A stretch of 64,000 bases of DNA from JAAZGD01 sp964489555 (GTDB lineage Bacteria > Bacillota > Clostridia > Peptostreptococcales > Anaerovoracaceae): NCBI GenBank assembly GCA_964489555.1, contig CAZAZF010000004.1, positions 79,268-143,267 on the forward strand. Direction: 5' to 3'. Every line of letters begins with the position of its first letter. The first letter of the stretch is position 1. This document shows, in pieces, positions 18,701-25,538 of this stretch. Under the pieces are notes generated by a model. The model made no database searches. It had not been told where the DNA came from and saw nothing but the letters and a program-made list of their open reading frames with translations. Position numbers and translations under genes: made by a program.

Positions 18701-20620
18701 TCCCAAGCTTTTTAAAATTTTATATTTTAAGTAAGTGGCACTGATGATGGAATTCTTCTCGTTGTTTTTCACCACCTTTAAAATGGATTTTGCCACTTTG
18801 GAAGATTGGTCAGATTCCGCCATGTATTTGGCTACACGAAGAGCACAGACCTTGATTTCAAGAGAATCGGCTTGGGATGCCCGTTCTGCAAACTGAATTA
18901 CCTTCCACCGCTCCTCCGGCTCCATTTCTTTCAACGGAATGAAAAGAAGAGCGTCCAAAACCACAAAAACCTCCTGATCCGATTCGGTGACTTTGTCGCA
19001 ATAACTGAGAAGCACCTCCAGATATCGTTTTTTCTCTTTCTCGCTCAACCTCTCTAACAATGAAATAATCACGCTTCGCAAAGCATAACCAATCCATCTT
19101 CGATGTTGATCCGTCACCTTATAATCCGGAAAGACAATTCCATGCAGGTATTGATCCCATAGTAGTATTCCCGTTAAATCCTGATCTTTCGGCAAGGATC
19201 CATTTGGAATTTCTTTTCGATATTCTTCGTCGTAATTGGCTATAATCCTTCCCATAAGATTTCCGGATCGACGACGAATATCCCCCTCTCGGTGCATTAG
19301 TAATTCATACAAAAAATGCAAGGTGATGTATTTTTGCTTTTGGGTCATATAGGTATAATACTCTTCAAAAATGTTGATGTATGCCCGGATATTCTTCCAG
19401 TTTTTTTCACTCCTTGCCGCCTCCAACAAGTTCCCGAATTCTGTTTCATTATTAAACTTACTCATCAAGGTGATGTTGTGGTGGATGGCCAAACCCTTGA
19501 ACGTGTGAATCACTTCTTCCCCGTTCATCAAGGATCCGTCTTTTTGAGGAGGCGGTTCGCTTTGGCTTTTTCCCAAGTCGGAACATACTCCCAGGGACTC
19601 CATATACTCCTCAAAGTCTTTTAATTTCGAATAGACCTTTACATAACGGTCCTTTTTAGCTTGGTTTACATTGTCCAATTTGTTTAAAATGACTTCAAAG
19701 GAATCTTTTAATGTGTAAAAGGCCACCTCTTCCTGCCCTGAGGAATTGCGTCTGCTTTTTACCCGAAAATCAGAATAAATTAATACCAGAGATTCCACGG
19801 AAAGATTTTCCAGCTCCAAATCCCAGGTGGAATGGTTGGTGGCAATGTGGGCAATGGTGGGCATATTATTCTCCGATAAAAACTGATCCGTATAATAGTA
19901 ATGAAGATAAGGAATCCGCGCACTCTCTTCCTCCGTCCCCCCATACTTGCCTAAATCATGGGTGAATGCGGCACCAGATACCAAAGCCACATCAATGGAC
20001 ACTCCAGCTCTTTCTAGCTGCCTCGCCATATGCATGGCAAGATGGTGCACTCCCGCAATATGCCCCAGTGTATTGTAAGGTGTTATTTCTGTACCAATGC
20101 ACATAAATTCATGAAGGTACCAGTCCCTCTTAATTTCTAGCAGTCTCTGGTATTCCAACGCACTGGCGTATTCTTCGCACTCTTCCCAAGACAAAAAAGC
20201 GAAATCTCTGGAAGGATCAAAGGGCTCTCCCTTTCTTTTCAATTCGAATAAGGTTCTCATGATTTGGAGCAATAGAAGTCGTCCGGCGGTAAATTCCCCA
20301 TTCTCAAATGAATCCTGCTCCTTCGCTCTTTGAGGAAACAAGGTCCCAATGGTATGCCCATAAAGATAGGGCATCCAGCCGTCTTCTGGAGTGGGGCTTA
20401 TCTTTTCGATGGTTGCCGCCGCCATTTCCATCACGTCTTCACAGCCCCATGTTTTCTGTGTCATCAGACGAGCGAGATGGCCCTTCCAGTCGTCTTGGGC
20501 CAACAGCTCCATCATGGCCTTTTTCGACATGGAAACATTCCTCAGAAAGTGCCTTTCCGTCAGGCTTTCTTTGAAAAGTTTATAGGCTTCATTCACACTA
20601 TTGTTTTGCACCTGTCTCAC
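15740..20620 (-). CDS. 1626-residue multidomain protein: HD, HEAT-like, NadD-like nucleotidyltransferase, GNAT-like and PRTase-like domains
   Basis: A single uninterrupted frame with GTG start. Visible parts in order: an HD hydrolase-type domain (about 170-300) with His residues in HIAGVHHLAMHMARQ, HDLGKYGG at 221-228 and HIATNHSTWD; a long helical, HEAT-like region (about 400-900); a nucleotidyltransferase domain with GTFDPFSLSH at 927-936, an AGSD block, and ISSSRIR at 1082-1088; a GNAT-like region (about 1130-1290); and a type I phosphoribosyltransferase-like region with VILVDDLLHKG at 1437-1447. The T/HxGH motif reads SLSH, so the first catalytic His is missing. No signal peptide or membrane segment. 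It heads an operon with LDH-like, flavoprotein and AKR genes. Function unknown; a link to NAD or nucleotide chemistry is inference. Confidence 0.85.
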   Translation of the reverse strand: MRQVQNNSVNEAYKLFKESLTERHFLRNVSMSKKAMMELLAQDDWKGHLARLMTQKTWGCEDVMEMAAATIEKISPTPEDGWMPYLYGHTIGTLFPQRAKEQDSFENGEFTAGRLLLLQIMRTLFELKRKGEPFDPSRDFAFLSWEECEEYASALEYQRLLEIKRDWYLHEFMCIGTEITPYNTLGHIAGVHHLAMHMARQLERAGVSIDVALVSGAAFTHDLGKYGGTEEESARIPYLHYYYTDQFLSENNMPTIAHIATNHSTWDLELENLSVESLVLIYSDFRVKSRRNSSGQEEVAFYTLKDSFEVILNKLDNVNQAKKDRYVKVYSKLKDFEEYMESLGVCSDLGKSQSEPPPQKDGSLMNGEEVIHTFKGLAIHHNITLMSKFNNETEFGNLLEAARSEKNWKNIRAYINIFEEYYTYMTQKQKYITLHFLYELLMHREGDIRRRSGNLMGRIIANYDEEYRKEIPNGSLPKDQDLTGILLWDQYLHGIVFPDYKVTDQHRRWIGYALRSVIISLLERLSEKEKKRYLEVLLSYCDKVTESDQEVFVVLDALLFIPLKEMEPEERWKVIQFAERASQADSLEIKVCALRVAKYMAESDQSSKVAKSILKVVKNNEKNSIISATYLKYKILKSLGSHEEKASQCELVLSRYSDGISNVFLENLKVDTPWVVKAVNIELLLDSLNRGKGAELLHITTHLSNLLKVSEKVTVRHSAGRALLKVIGLLPLDERNEVVIELTRGLEIGEYQFSKYIPEYLGEMSLYLHPNELDEFIKELMKQTESTNDRISSVALDTVGIMITKYADYRHRFNEPEKINRARLERLLGILMKGLSNYREVVSQEAFEVVGQYVFGSHQLTLEDKALIFQIINKKMLTLLLDQQESNLAFYNNAASLNNIYRFIKEYHFHYGEFPGKTIMKAAFFPGTFDPFSLSHKAIVREIRDMGFEVYMALDEFSWSKKTQPRMVRRKIMSMSVADEPNVYLFPDSIPVNLSNERDLNRLRELLPHREIYVVAGSDVVVNASSYRKEPTAGSIHSFHHVVFRRESALEGKCEEKRLIEACRNIQGEVVELKLPLHLEDISSSRIRENIDYNRDISNLIDNVAQNYIYDNSLYLREPQYKVIMQTKGIFIEERPGGNRRLLKEIDNELFHHSPGLSRLREYLEHKETCIVAVRDGEQQNRLVAVGAYQNRDKINLYDEFKDLETTAHLRENAAGKIAVISCLYFAEDTEIRDLPQLLLTEVLAACLRDDFGFAVYHRRQSGPLNRKVLQVLERQGFVKAPAKEGMNIYTVDMRAPISLLQNMETTIKDPLNRNARVLAVMDKAHRNLQMALTKLYPGNLVLSFNAGVLHHKLVKMITIDNQVPVEPTSDRRLGPYMCVPFGKILRVAAVPNTVTKTLHTDKVFEPDIQSFAIKEYPNYSPLSYQVRTIKSFDRSVILVDDLLHKGYRIRELDPLFKAENVNIRKLVVGILSGRGKDLMTIQKRKVDSAYFIPNLRAWFVESSIYPFVGGDSVARKGTENVSMIPSINLIQPYVAPGFLGGADKESIYHFSLVCLENAQEILTVLEEEYQVLYEKNLTLKRLGEVVISSRSPDQGDCLSYDLNLAPSVYVANDIEKLKRLRNSLV

Positions 20621-20649
20621 CCCACTGTTCCCGTTGGTAACTTCATTCT

Positions 20650-20678
20650 ATTATCCTATTTTTGGGTAGTACTTTCAA
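20650..20678 (-). promoter_or_regulatory. Sigma-A promoter of the 1626-residue protein operon
   Basis: On the minus strand TTGAAA (20678-20673), 17 bp, GATAAT (20655-20650). The predicted start near 20643 is 23 nt before the GTG start codon. Confidence 0.75.
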
Positions 20679-20696
20679 GTCGTTCTTCCCTTGTGG

Positions 20697-20702
20697 TATA
20701 AT
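20697..20702 (+). promoter_or_regulatory. -10 box (TATAAT) of the small membrane protein / serine hydrolase pair
   Basis: A consensus TATAAT 44 bp before the ATG at 20747. A good -35 is lacking: TTTCAA, 18 bp upstream, is the complement of the divergent -35, so the two promoters may be back to back on shared DNA. Confidence 0.6.
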
Positions 20703-20746
20703 AAGAGAAGTCTTTTCAGGAATCTCTTAAGAAAGGAGACGGAAAA

Positions 20747-21004
20747 ATGAATATAATCAAAGCGGGTAATGACTATATTAAAACCATGGACGCGTGGGAT
20801 GTGGGCCTTTTGAAGACAGCTCTTTTCTCCCTGGGTGTTCTCGTGGGCATGTCCGTTCGAAAAGAAGATAAGAAAAAGGTGGCCGCAGTAGCCGGCGTAG
20901 CTTACGGGGTTACTCTAACCGCCATTATGATTCCTTTCGTGAAACACATCATCGAAAACAATGTGACCGAAGAAGAGCTGGAGCCCTTCATTATGGAAAG
21001 GTAG
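20747..21004 (+). CDS. Small membrane protein, 85 residues
   Basis: Two hydrophobic segments are visible (about 19-35, LLKTALFSLGVLVGMSV, and 44-66) separated by a charged turn (RKEDKKK), with an acidic C-terminus (TEEELEPF). The first segment resembles short clostridial proteins sometimes named permease of phosphate ABC transporter, a name with little experimental basis. AAAGGAGACGG precedes the ATG. The serine hydrolase gene starts 8 bp after its stop and probably uses the GGAAAGG at the end of this gene as ribosome site. Confidence 0.82.
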   Translation: MNIIKAGNDYIKTMDAWDVGLLKTALFSLGVLVGMSVRKEDKKKVAAVAGVAYGVTLTAIMIPFVKHIIENNVTEEELEPFIMER

Positions 21005-21012
21005 CATCGAGG

Positions 21013-22122
21013 ATGACAACCACATTTTCATCAGAAAACACCTTTATAACTTCTTTAGACAAGCTGTTAGAAGAAGCCCTCTATCAGTATGATCTGCCGG
21101 GGCTTTCTGTTGGAGTGCAAACCAAAGCGGGGGCTCCCCTTATCCGAACAATGGGATACAGCAACTATCAAACCAAGTCCCCCTTGTCCCCCCATCACAT
21201 TTTTCATATGGCTTCCATCAGCAAGCTCTTTACTGCGGCAGGAGTTCTTCGGCTCGCTTCCAAAGGAGTCCTTTCTCTGGACACTCCTCTGGTAGACCTT
21301 TTACCGTGGTTCACCATGCTAGAAGATTCACTTGCCGGAAATGGATTTCGCCGCATCACTCCACGCCAGGTTCTTTCTCATACTGCAGGTCTGCCGGATG
21401 TTACAGACTATCAATGGGAGATAGCTGCCAAGGAAGACACCGCCCTGACGGATTATTGTCAATCCAAGGACGTGACCCAACGCACCCTTCTTTGGCCCCC
21501 GGAAGAAAACAAATTCTCCTATAGCAACATCGGCTATGAATTGCTGGGAGCTTTAATTCAGCATTATGGAGGATTGTCCTTTGAAGACTATATGGAAAAA
21601 CACTTTTTCTCCCCCTTGGGGATGAACCATTCCACCTTCAAAACCTTTGAAAGGGCAGGAGACAAAACCACCAACATCTCATCTTTGGAAAAATCGGGAG
21701 TGGTAATACCTCATGGGAAAACCCCGGAAAATCAGATTGTTCCAGAAAAACACTTTCCGTACAACAGAGGCCATGGACCTAGCAGCACACTAACGGCCCC
21801 CTTGGGAGATGTACTTCTTTGGGCCCAAAGCTGGATAACCGGTCATTCCCTTATCCGGGAATGGATAAAAAAGGAAAATCCCTGGGCTCCCATCGCCGTA
21901 GTTCCCAACAATGGAGAGAAAATGGGCTTGGGTTGGTTCATCCGGCAAGAAGGAACTTTAACCTTTTACGGCCACGAAGGTTCCGACGACGGGTTCCGAA
22001 GCAGCTTATGGCTTTGCCCGGAAAAAGGTTGGTCTATACTGGTTTGTGCCAACATTACCAGAGCCCCCGTGAAAAGGATTAACAAAGAAATTGCCCAAAT
22101 CCTGCTTGCCTTGAAAATGTAA
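21013..22122 (+). CDS. Serine hydrolase of the class C beta-lactamase / penicillin-binding family
   Basis: The 369-residue protein has the SxxK motif ASISK (Ser68, Lys71), a YSN motif (FSYSNIGYE) and a C-terminal GHEGSDDGF corresponding to the KTG/HxG motif. No signal peptide is seen, so it is likely cytosolic or tethered through its membrane partner. The family covers esterases, D-aminopeptidases and transpeptidase-like enzymes; the substrate is not predictable. It is coupled to the 85-residue membrane gene upstream and ends at a terminator. Confidence 0.88.
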   Translation: MTTTFSSENTFITSLDKLLEEALYQYDLPGLSVGVQTKAGAPLIRTMGYSNYQTKSPLSPHHIFHMASISKLFTAAGVLRLASKGVLSLDTPLVDLLPWFTMLEDSLAGNGFRRITPRQVLSHTAGLPDVTDYQWEIAAKEDTALTDYCQSKDVTQRTLLWPPEENKFSYSNIGYELLGALIQHYGGLSFEDYMEKHFFSPLGMNHSTFKTFERAGDKTTNISSLEKSGVVIPHGKTPENQIVPEKHFPYNRGHGPSSTLTAPLGDVLLWAQSWITGHSLIREWIKKENPWAPIAVVPNNGEKMGLGWFIRQEGTLTFYGHEGSDDGFRSSLWLCPEKGWSILVCANITRAPVKRINKEIAQILLALKM

Positions 22123-22132
22123 CCCCAGTTGA

Positions 22133-22166
22133 AAAAGAGAGCCTCCCTTTACGGAGGCCCTCTTTC
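22133..22166 (+). terminator. Rho-independent terminator after the serine hydrolase gene
   Basis: AGAG-A-GCCTCC / GGAGGC-C-CTCT stem with the loop CTTTAC and a TTTCTT tail, 11 bp past the stop codon. Confidence 0.8.
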
Positions 22167-22222
22167 TTATTACCACCTTATACTACGCATTTTTCACAGA
22201 CACCTATCGCACCTGCGCTTCT

Positions 22223-23494
22223 CTATTTGCTGACAGCTTCCAGGAAATTTCTTTCATTAATTTCATCCAAGTATTCGGAATCCATTTCTCGAATGCCAGC
22301 CGGGAATTCATATTTAGCCAATCTTTCTACGAAGGGATCCGGATCAAAACTTTCCGGCCCATGAACACCCTTCAAATCCCATATCCCTTTGGCTACTAGC
22401 TCCATCATGATGACGGGACCCACAGCTGTTTGTGCAACCACAGAGTTGGTGGTGTATTTTTTAATGCAATCTTGATTGTCCGCAATCTGGTAAATGTATA
22501 CGGATCTTCTTTTTCCGTCTTTGGTTCCGGTGACCCAAGTTCCTGCGCAACCTTTTCCGGTCATGTTCATAGTAGAATCCACCGGGTTTGGTATTACCTT
22601 CACCAAAAAGTCTCGAGGGGAAATCTCGGCATCGCCCACTTTGATTTTGCGGTGTTTATCATCCATTCCCACTCTTCTCAGATCCAGTAAGAGTTGCCGC
22701 ATATCTCTGGGAACACCATACTTGAAAGTAACGCGATTGCAATCAATAACACGAGGTACCAATAACACCTCCTCATGCTCCACATTGATAACCTCCACAT
22801 CACCAATTCCTCCCGGGAAATTAAAAATTTCCGGCTCCGAGAAATTTTCTGTGGTAAACCATCCTCTTCCCTTTTCCCAAACTACAGGAGGATTCAAGCA
22901 CTCTTCAATGGTAGTCCACACGGAAAAACCAAAATCTCCGGCATCGCCGCCGTAATTGTCTCCATCTCTCACATTCACTTCATCAATGGTATCAAAAAGA
23001 TGCTTTTCTGCATATCGGGCAAACACATCCGCCATTCCGGGCTCTACACCGGACCCCACAATAGCCATACATCCCTCTTTAACCCATTCCTCATGCTTGG
23101 CAAATTGATAATCTCCCAATTTGATGTAGGCTTCTTCAAAAGGTTTTTCAGGATGAGCTTGTGATAATGTCATGGCACAATCCAAATATCCCACTTTGTT
23201 TTCCAGGCAAACATCAAAAATCACTTCATTGAATTCCGGCTCTACCGCATTCATTACCCAGGTGATTCCATGTTTTTTTATCAACTCGGTAATACTGGTC
23301 CCATCTCGAGCATCCACCTTGTCTGCAACAAATTTGCCTCCTCCGCAGATTTTTTCGGCGACTTCCTTGGCTCGATCAAAATTATAGTCGGAAATCACCA
23401 CTTTTTCAGCCCAATCTCCTTCTTCTTTCGCACGTTTGATAATCATCGCCGCGGATGTGCCCACACCGCCGGCTCCTATGATAAGTAGCTTCAT
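22223..23494 (-). CDS. Saccharopine dehydrogenase-family oxidoreductase
   Basis: The start at 23494 (MKLLIIGAGGVGTSAAMI) has GGAGGG upstream and is preferred over 23518; the product is 423 residues. An N-terminal Rossmann fold (IGAGGVGT, residues 5-12) is followed by the saccharopine dehydrogenase C-terminal domain (GVEPGMADVFARYA, and a VYIYQ... region). Relatives include saccharopine dehydrogenase, carboxynorspermidine synthase and lysine-6-dehydrogenase-like enzymes; the exact reaction is open. In a lysine-fermenting genome a role in lysine or diamino-acid metabolism is plausible. It has its own promoter with repeats suited to the AraC-type regulator encoded just upstream. Confidence 0.88.
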   Translation of the reverse strand: MKLLIIGAGGVGTSAAMIIKRAKEEGDWAEKVVISDYNFDRAKEVAEKICGGGKFVADKVDARDGTSITELIKKHGITWVMNAVEPEFNEVIFDVCLENKVGYLDCAMTLSQAHPEKPFEEAYIKLGDYQFAKHEEWVKEGCMAIVGSGVEPGMADVFARYAEKHLFDTIDEVNVRDGDNYGGDAGDFGFSVWTTIEECLNPPVVWEKGRGWFTTENFSEPEIFNFPGGIGDVEVINVEHEEVLLVPRVIDCNRVTFKYGVPRDMRQLLLDLRRVGMDDKHRKIKVGDAEISPRDFLVKVIPNPVDSTMNMTGKGCAGTWVTGTKDGKRRSVYIYQIADNQDCIKKYTTNSVVAQTAVGPVIMMELVAKGIWDLKGVHGPESFDPDPFVERLAKYEFPAGIREMDSEYLDEINERNFLEAVSK

Positions 23495-23540
23495 AATAAA
23501 CCCTCCAATCAAAAACAACTAGGTTCTCTATCTACCTTTC

Positions 23541-23569
23541 ATTCTACTTGGGGGTATTTTCATAAGCAA
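23541..23569 (-). promoter_or_regulatory. Sigma-A promoter of the saccharopine dehydrogenase-like gene
   Basis: On the minus strand TTGCTT (23569-23564), 17 bp, TAGAAT (23546-23541), about 47 bp before the start codon. The -35 is part of a TTGCTTAT repeat. Confidence 0.65.
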
Positions 23570-23607
23570 CTACCCATTTGCTTATATGTTTGCATTAATT
23601 TGCTTAT
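23562..23607. repeat. Three TTGCTTAT repeats (candidate AraC-type operator)
   Basis: The octamer lies on the minus strand at 23569-23562 and on the plus strand at 23578-23585 and 23600-23607. The first two form an inverted repeat with an 8-bp spacer; the second and third are direct repeats 22 bp apart, about two helical turns, a spacing common for AraC-family sites. The group covers the -35 of the downstream gene and the end of the regulator gene. Confidence 0.65.
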
Positions 23608-25132
23608 CTATCAAGATGAGCTCCGCAGAGAGGCCTTTCAGGGTAGTGCGAATACTCAATGTATCCGTGATGGACACCCTCCCAAATTCCACTGAAGGCA
23701 AGGTTCCCCAACTATTGATGATGGCCTTTCGCTTGGAAGCCAATCCCTCTGGTTTCAAACTATCTTCAAAAGCAATAATAGCAGATTCCCTGGTCATCTT
23801 GTATCGGCTTACCCGGTATTCTCCCATTAATCCGCTGCATCGAATCAGCGCTTCCCGTTCTTCGTCATAGGCTTTAATGGCATCAAAAGCCAGCTCTCGA
23901 ACGATAGGTTTCATTAAATTATTTTTTAATTCCTCGCTGATGTTATACACCAAAATGCTGATGGAAGTGAGTCCCCCTAAAGTGCGGGCAGCGGTGGATA
24001 TGATATAATAATTTCCGTGAACCAAGATTCTCTCTTTTAAGGACTTGAAGAGATTATAGGGTCGGGATGCCGGTTTCAAAAGATCCGTCTCTAAAAAATC
24101 CAAAGGGTATATCTCGGGAATCCTTGCTTCCTTGATGGTTTCCATGATATCCAAATCCACTATGATGGGATCCGCTCTCTTCCCGGAAAGATAATCACTG
24201 TATACACCCTTCACATTCTTACGAATGGCATTTTCAATTTCCTCCGGTGAATACTTCTCCATTTGATAAGTTGTTTCCACGCTGGCCACTTTCCCCGTGT
24301 AGCGTTTTCTGTATTCCAAAGGATGCATACCAAACCAAGTTTGGAAATGCTTGATATAGTATCTCACTGCAGAGAACCCAGTTTCTTCCGCAATGGCTCC
24401 AATTTTCTTGTTGGTACCCAAAAGCAGTTTCTCCGACTCTTCAACCCGGATAAAACTGAGCAGCTCTTGGAACGACAACCCGGTAGCTTCTTTTATGACA
24501 TGAGAAAGATAGTAAATGGAAAGGTGCTCTCTTTCTGCAATTTCATTTAAGGTCAACTTCCGGGTATAATTTTCATACATATAATCCGTAATCCGACTCA
24601 ATCGGCCTGCCAGAATTTTATTCCCTTTGTTCTTCGTCCCGTTGACGAATTTTCCGTCTTCCATCAAATAGTATTGGAAATCTGCAAAGAGGTTGCTCAA
24701 CAAGTTGTGTGCACTCTCAATCACCTTCGACTCATACCCATAGCCTTTTTCCAAAATTTCCATCATGATTCGAGCTAGCAAGGTTCGAAGAACATCCAAA
24801 CTTTCATCGGAATCATCTTCCATGTCCGTTACAAAAAAACTGTTCCGTAAATTTTCGTAGTAGCGAGAAAAATAGTCGGTGTCCAGCTGAAGCATCATTA
24901 CCATATTTTTCTCCCCATTGCTTTCGAAGCTATGAATCTCCCGAGCATTGAGAATAAAGATATCCCCCTGTTTCAGAATATAATTGTAATACCCGTTCTT
25001 CATTCGAATGGTTCCATCCAAAACATAAACCACTTCCAAATCATTATGAAAGTGGATTGGATAGTCCACCAAATTGGCAACCGTCACATGAACCGGCAAA
25101 TCCTCTTTGTATGCACTCTTTTCTTTTAACAT
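23582..25132 (-). CDS. AraC-family transcriptional regulator with cupin-like sensor and extra C-terminal domain
   Basis: The start at 25132 (MLKEKSAYKEDLPVH) has AAGGAG upstream; the product is 516 residues. An N-terminal cupin (YPIHFHNDLEVVYVLDG, GDIFILNAREIHSF) binds the effector. The AraC double helix-turn-helix follows at about 185-290 (LTLNEIAEREHLSIYYLSHVIKEATG, then IGAIAEETGFSAVRYYIKHFQTWFGMHPLEYRKRY). A further roughly 220-residue C-terminal domain is unusual for the family and resembles the beta-xylosidase/GH39-like C-terminal part of some clostridial AraC proteins, possibly without catalysis. It lies directly upstream of the saccharopine-dehydrogenase-like gene, its likely target. 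Confidence 0.87.
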   Translation of the reverse strand: MLKEKSAYKEDLPVHVTVANLVDYPIHFHNDLEVVYVLDGTIRMKNGYYNYILKQGDIFILNAREIHSFESNGEKNMVMMLQLDTDYFSRYYENLRNSFFVTDMEDDSDESLDVLRTLLARIMMEILEKGYGYESKVIESAHNLLSNLFADFQYYLMEDGKFVNGTKNKGNKILAGRLSRITDYMYENYTRKLTLNEIAEREHLSIYYLSHVIKEATGLSFQELLSFIRVEESEKLLLGTNKKIGAIAEETGFSAVRYYIKHFQTWFGMHPLEYRKRYTGKVASVETTYQMEKYSPEEIENAIRKNVKGVYSDYLSGKRADPIIVDLDIMETIKEARIPEIYPLDFLETDLLKPASRPYNLFKSLKERILVHGNYYIISTAARTLGGLTSISILVYNISEELKNNLMKPIVRELAFDAIKAYDEEREALIRCSGLMGEYRVSRYKMTRESAIIAFEDSLKPEGLASKRKAIINSWGTLPSVEFGRVSITDTLSIRTTLKGLSAELILIDKQINANI

Positions 25133-25538
25133 GAATTGACTCCTTCTTTGGAAGAAACACACACAGAAACACAGCAAATGATTATGTAAACCGAATATTT
25201 CAGCAATTCATTTCTTTTCACAACACAGAAAGCTTTATTTCTTGGGCTTTGAACCATTTATCCACAAGTTGTCTGGGATTGTATACAATTCTATCCAAAG
25301 GATGTGGTGGATAATTATATTCTTTCCTTTCGTTGATATTTGAAAGGTTTCATGCTTTTTGCTAATTTCTTCCAATAGAGTTATCCACAATTATTTTCGT
25401 AAAAAAGGTAACCACTTGCGTTGAGTACAAAAAGGCAAAAATAAACATTTTTCACCGCAAACTAGTTCTATCAATTGTTATTATATACCATGTTGCTGTT
25501 CTATGCTATAATATTTTTACTAATTTAAGGAGGCTACT
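25133..25538. other. 406-bp AT-rich intergenic region with DnaA-box-like sites
   Basis: No gene is visible between the divergent AraC-type regulator and alaX genes. Two perfect TTATCCACA boxes (25258-25266 and 25381-25389, plus strand) and one 8/9 match on the minus strand (TTATCCACC, 25314-25306) are present, plus CTATCCAAA at 25291-25299 (7/9). This suggests DnaA binding, though no dnaA, dnaN or other origin genes are near, so it is more likely a DnaA regulatory or titration site than an origin. The alaX promoter is at the right end. Confidence 0.6.
25504..25512 (+). promoter_or_regulatory. Extended -10 promoter of alaX
   Basis: TGCTATAAT is a consensus extended -10 (TGnTATAAT), 27 bp before the ATG at 25539. 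No convincing -35 is present, which extended -10 promoters tolerate. Confidence 0.7.

Noticed and set aside
25133..25538. Chromosome origin (oriC)
   Set aside because: DnaA-like boxes exist, but dnaA, dnaN and gidA/rpmH-type neighbours are absent and no long AT-rich unwinding repeat is clear.
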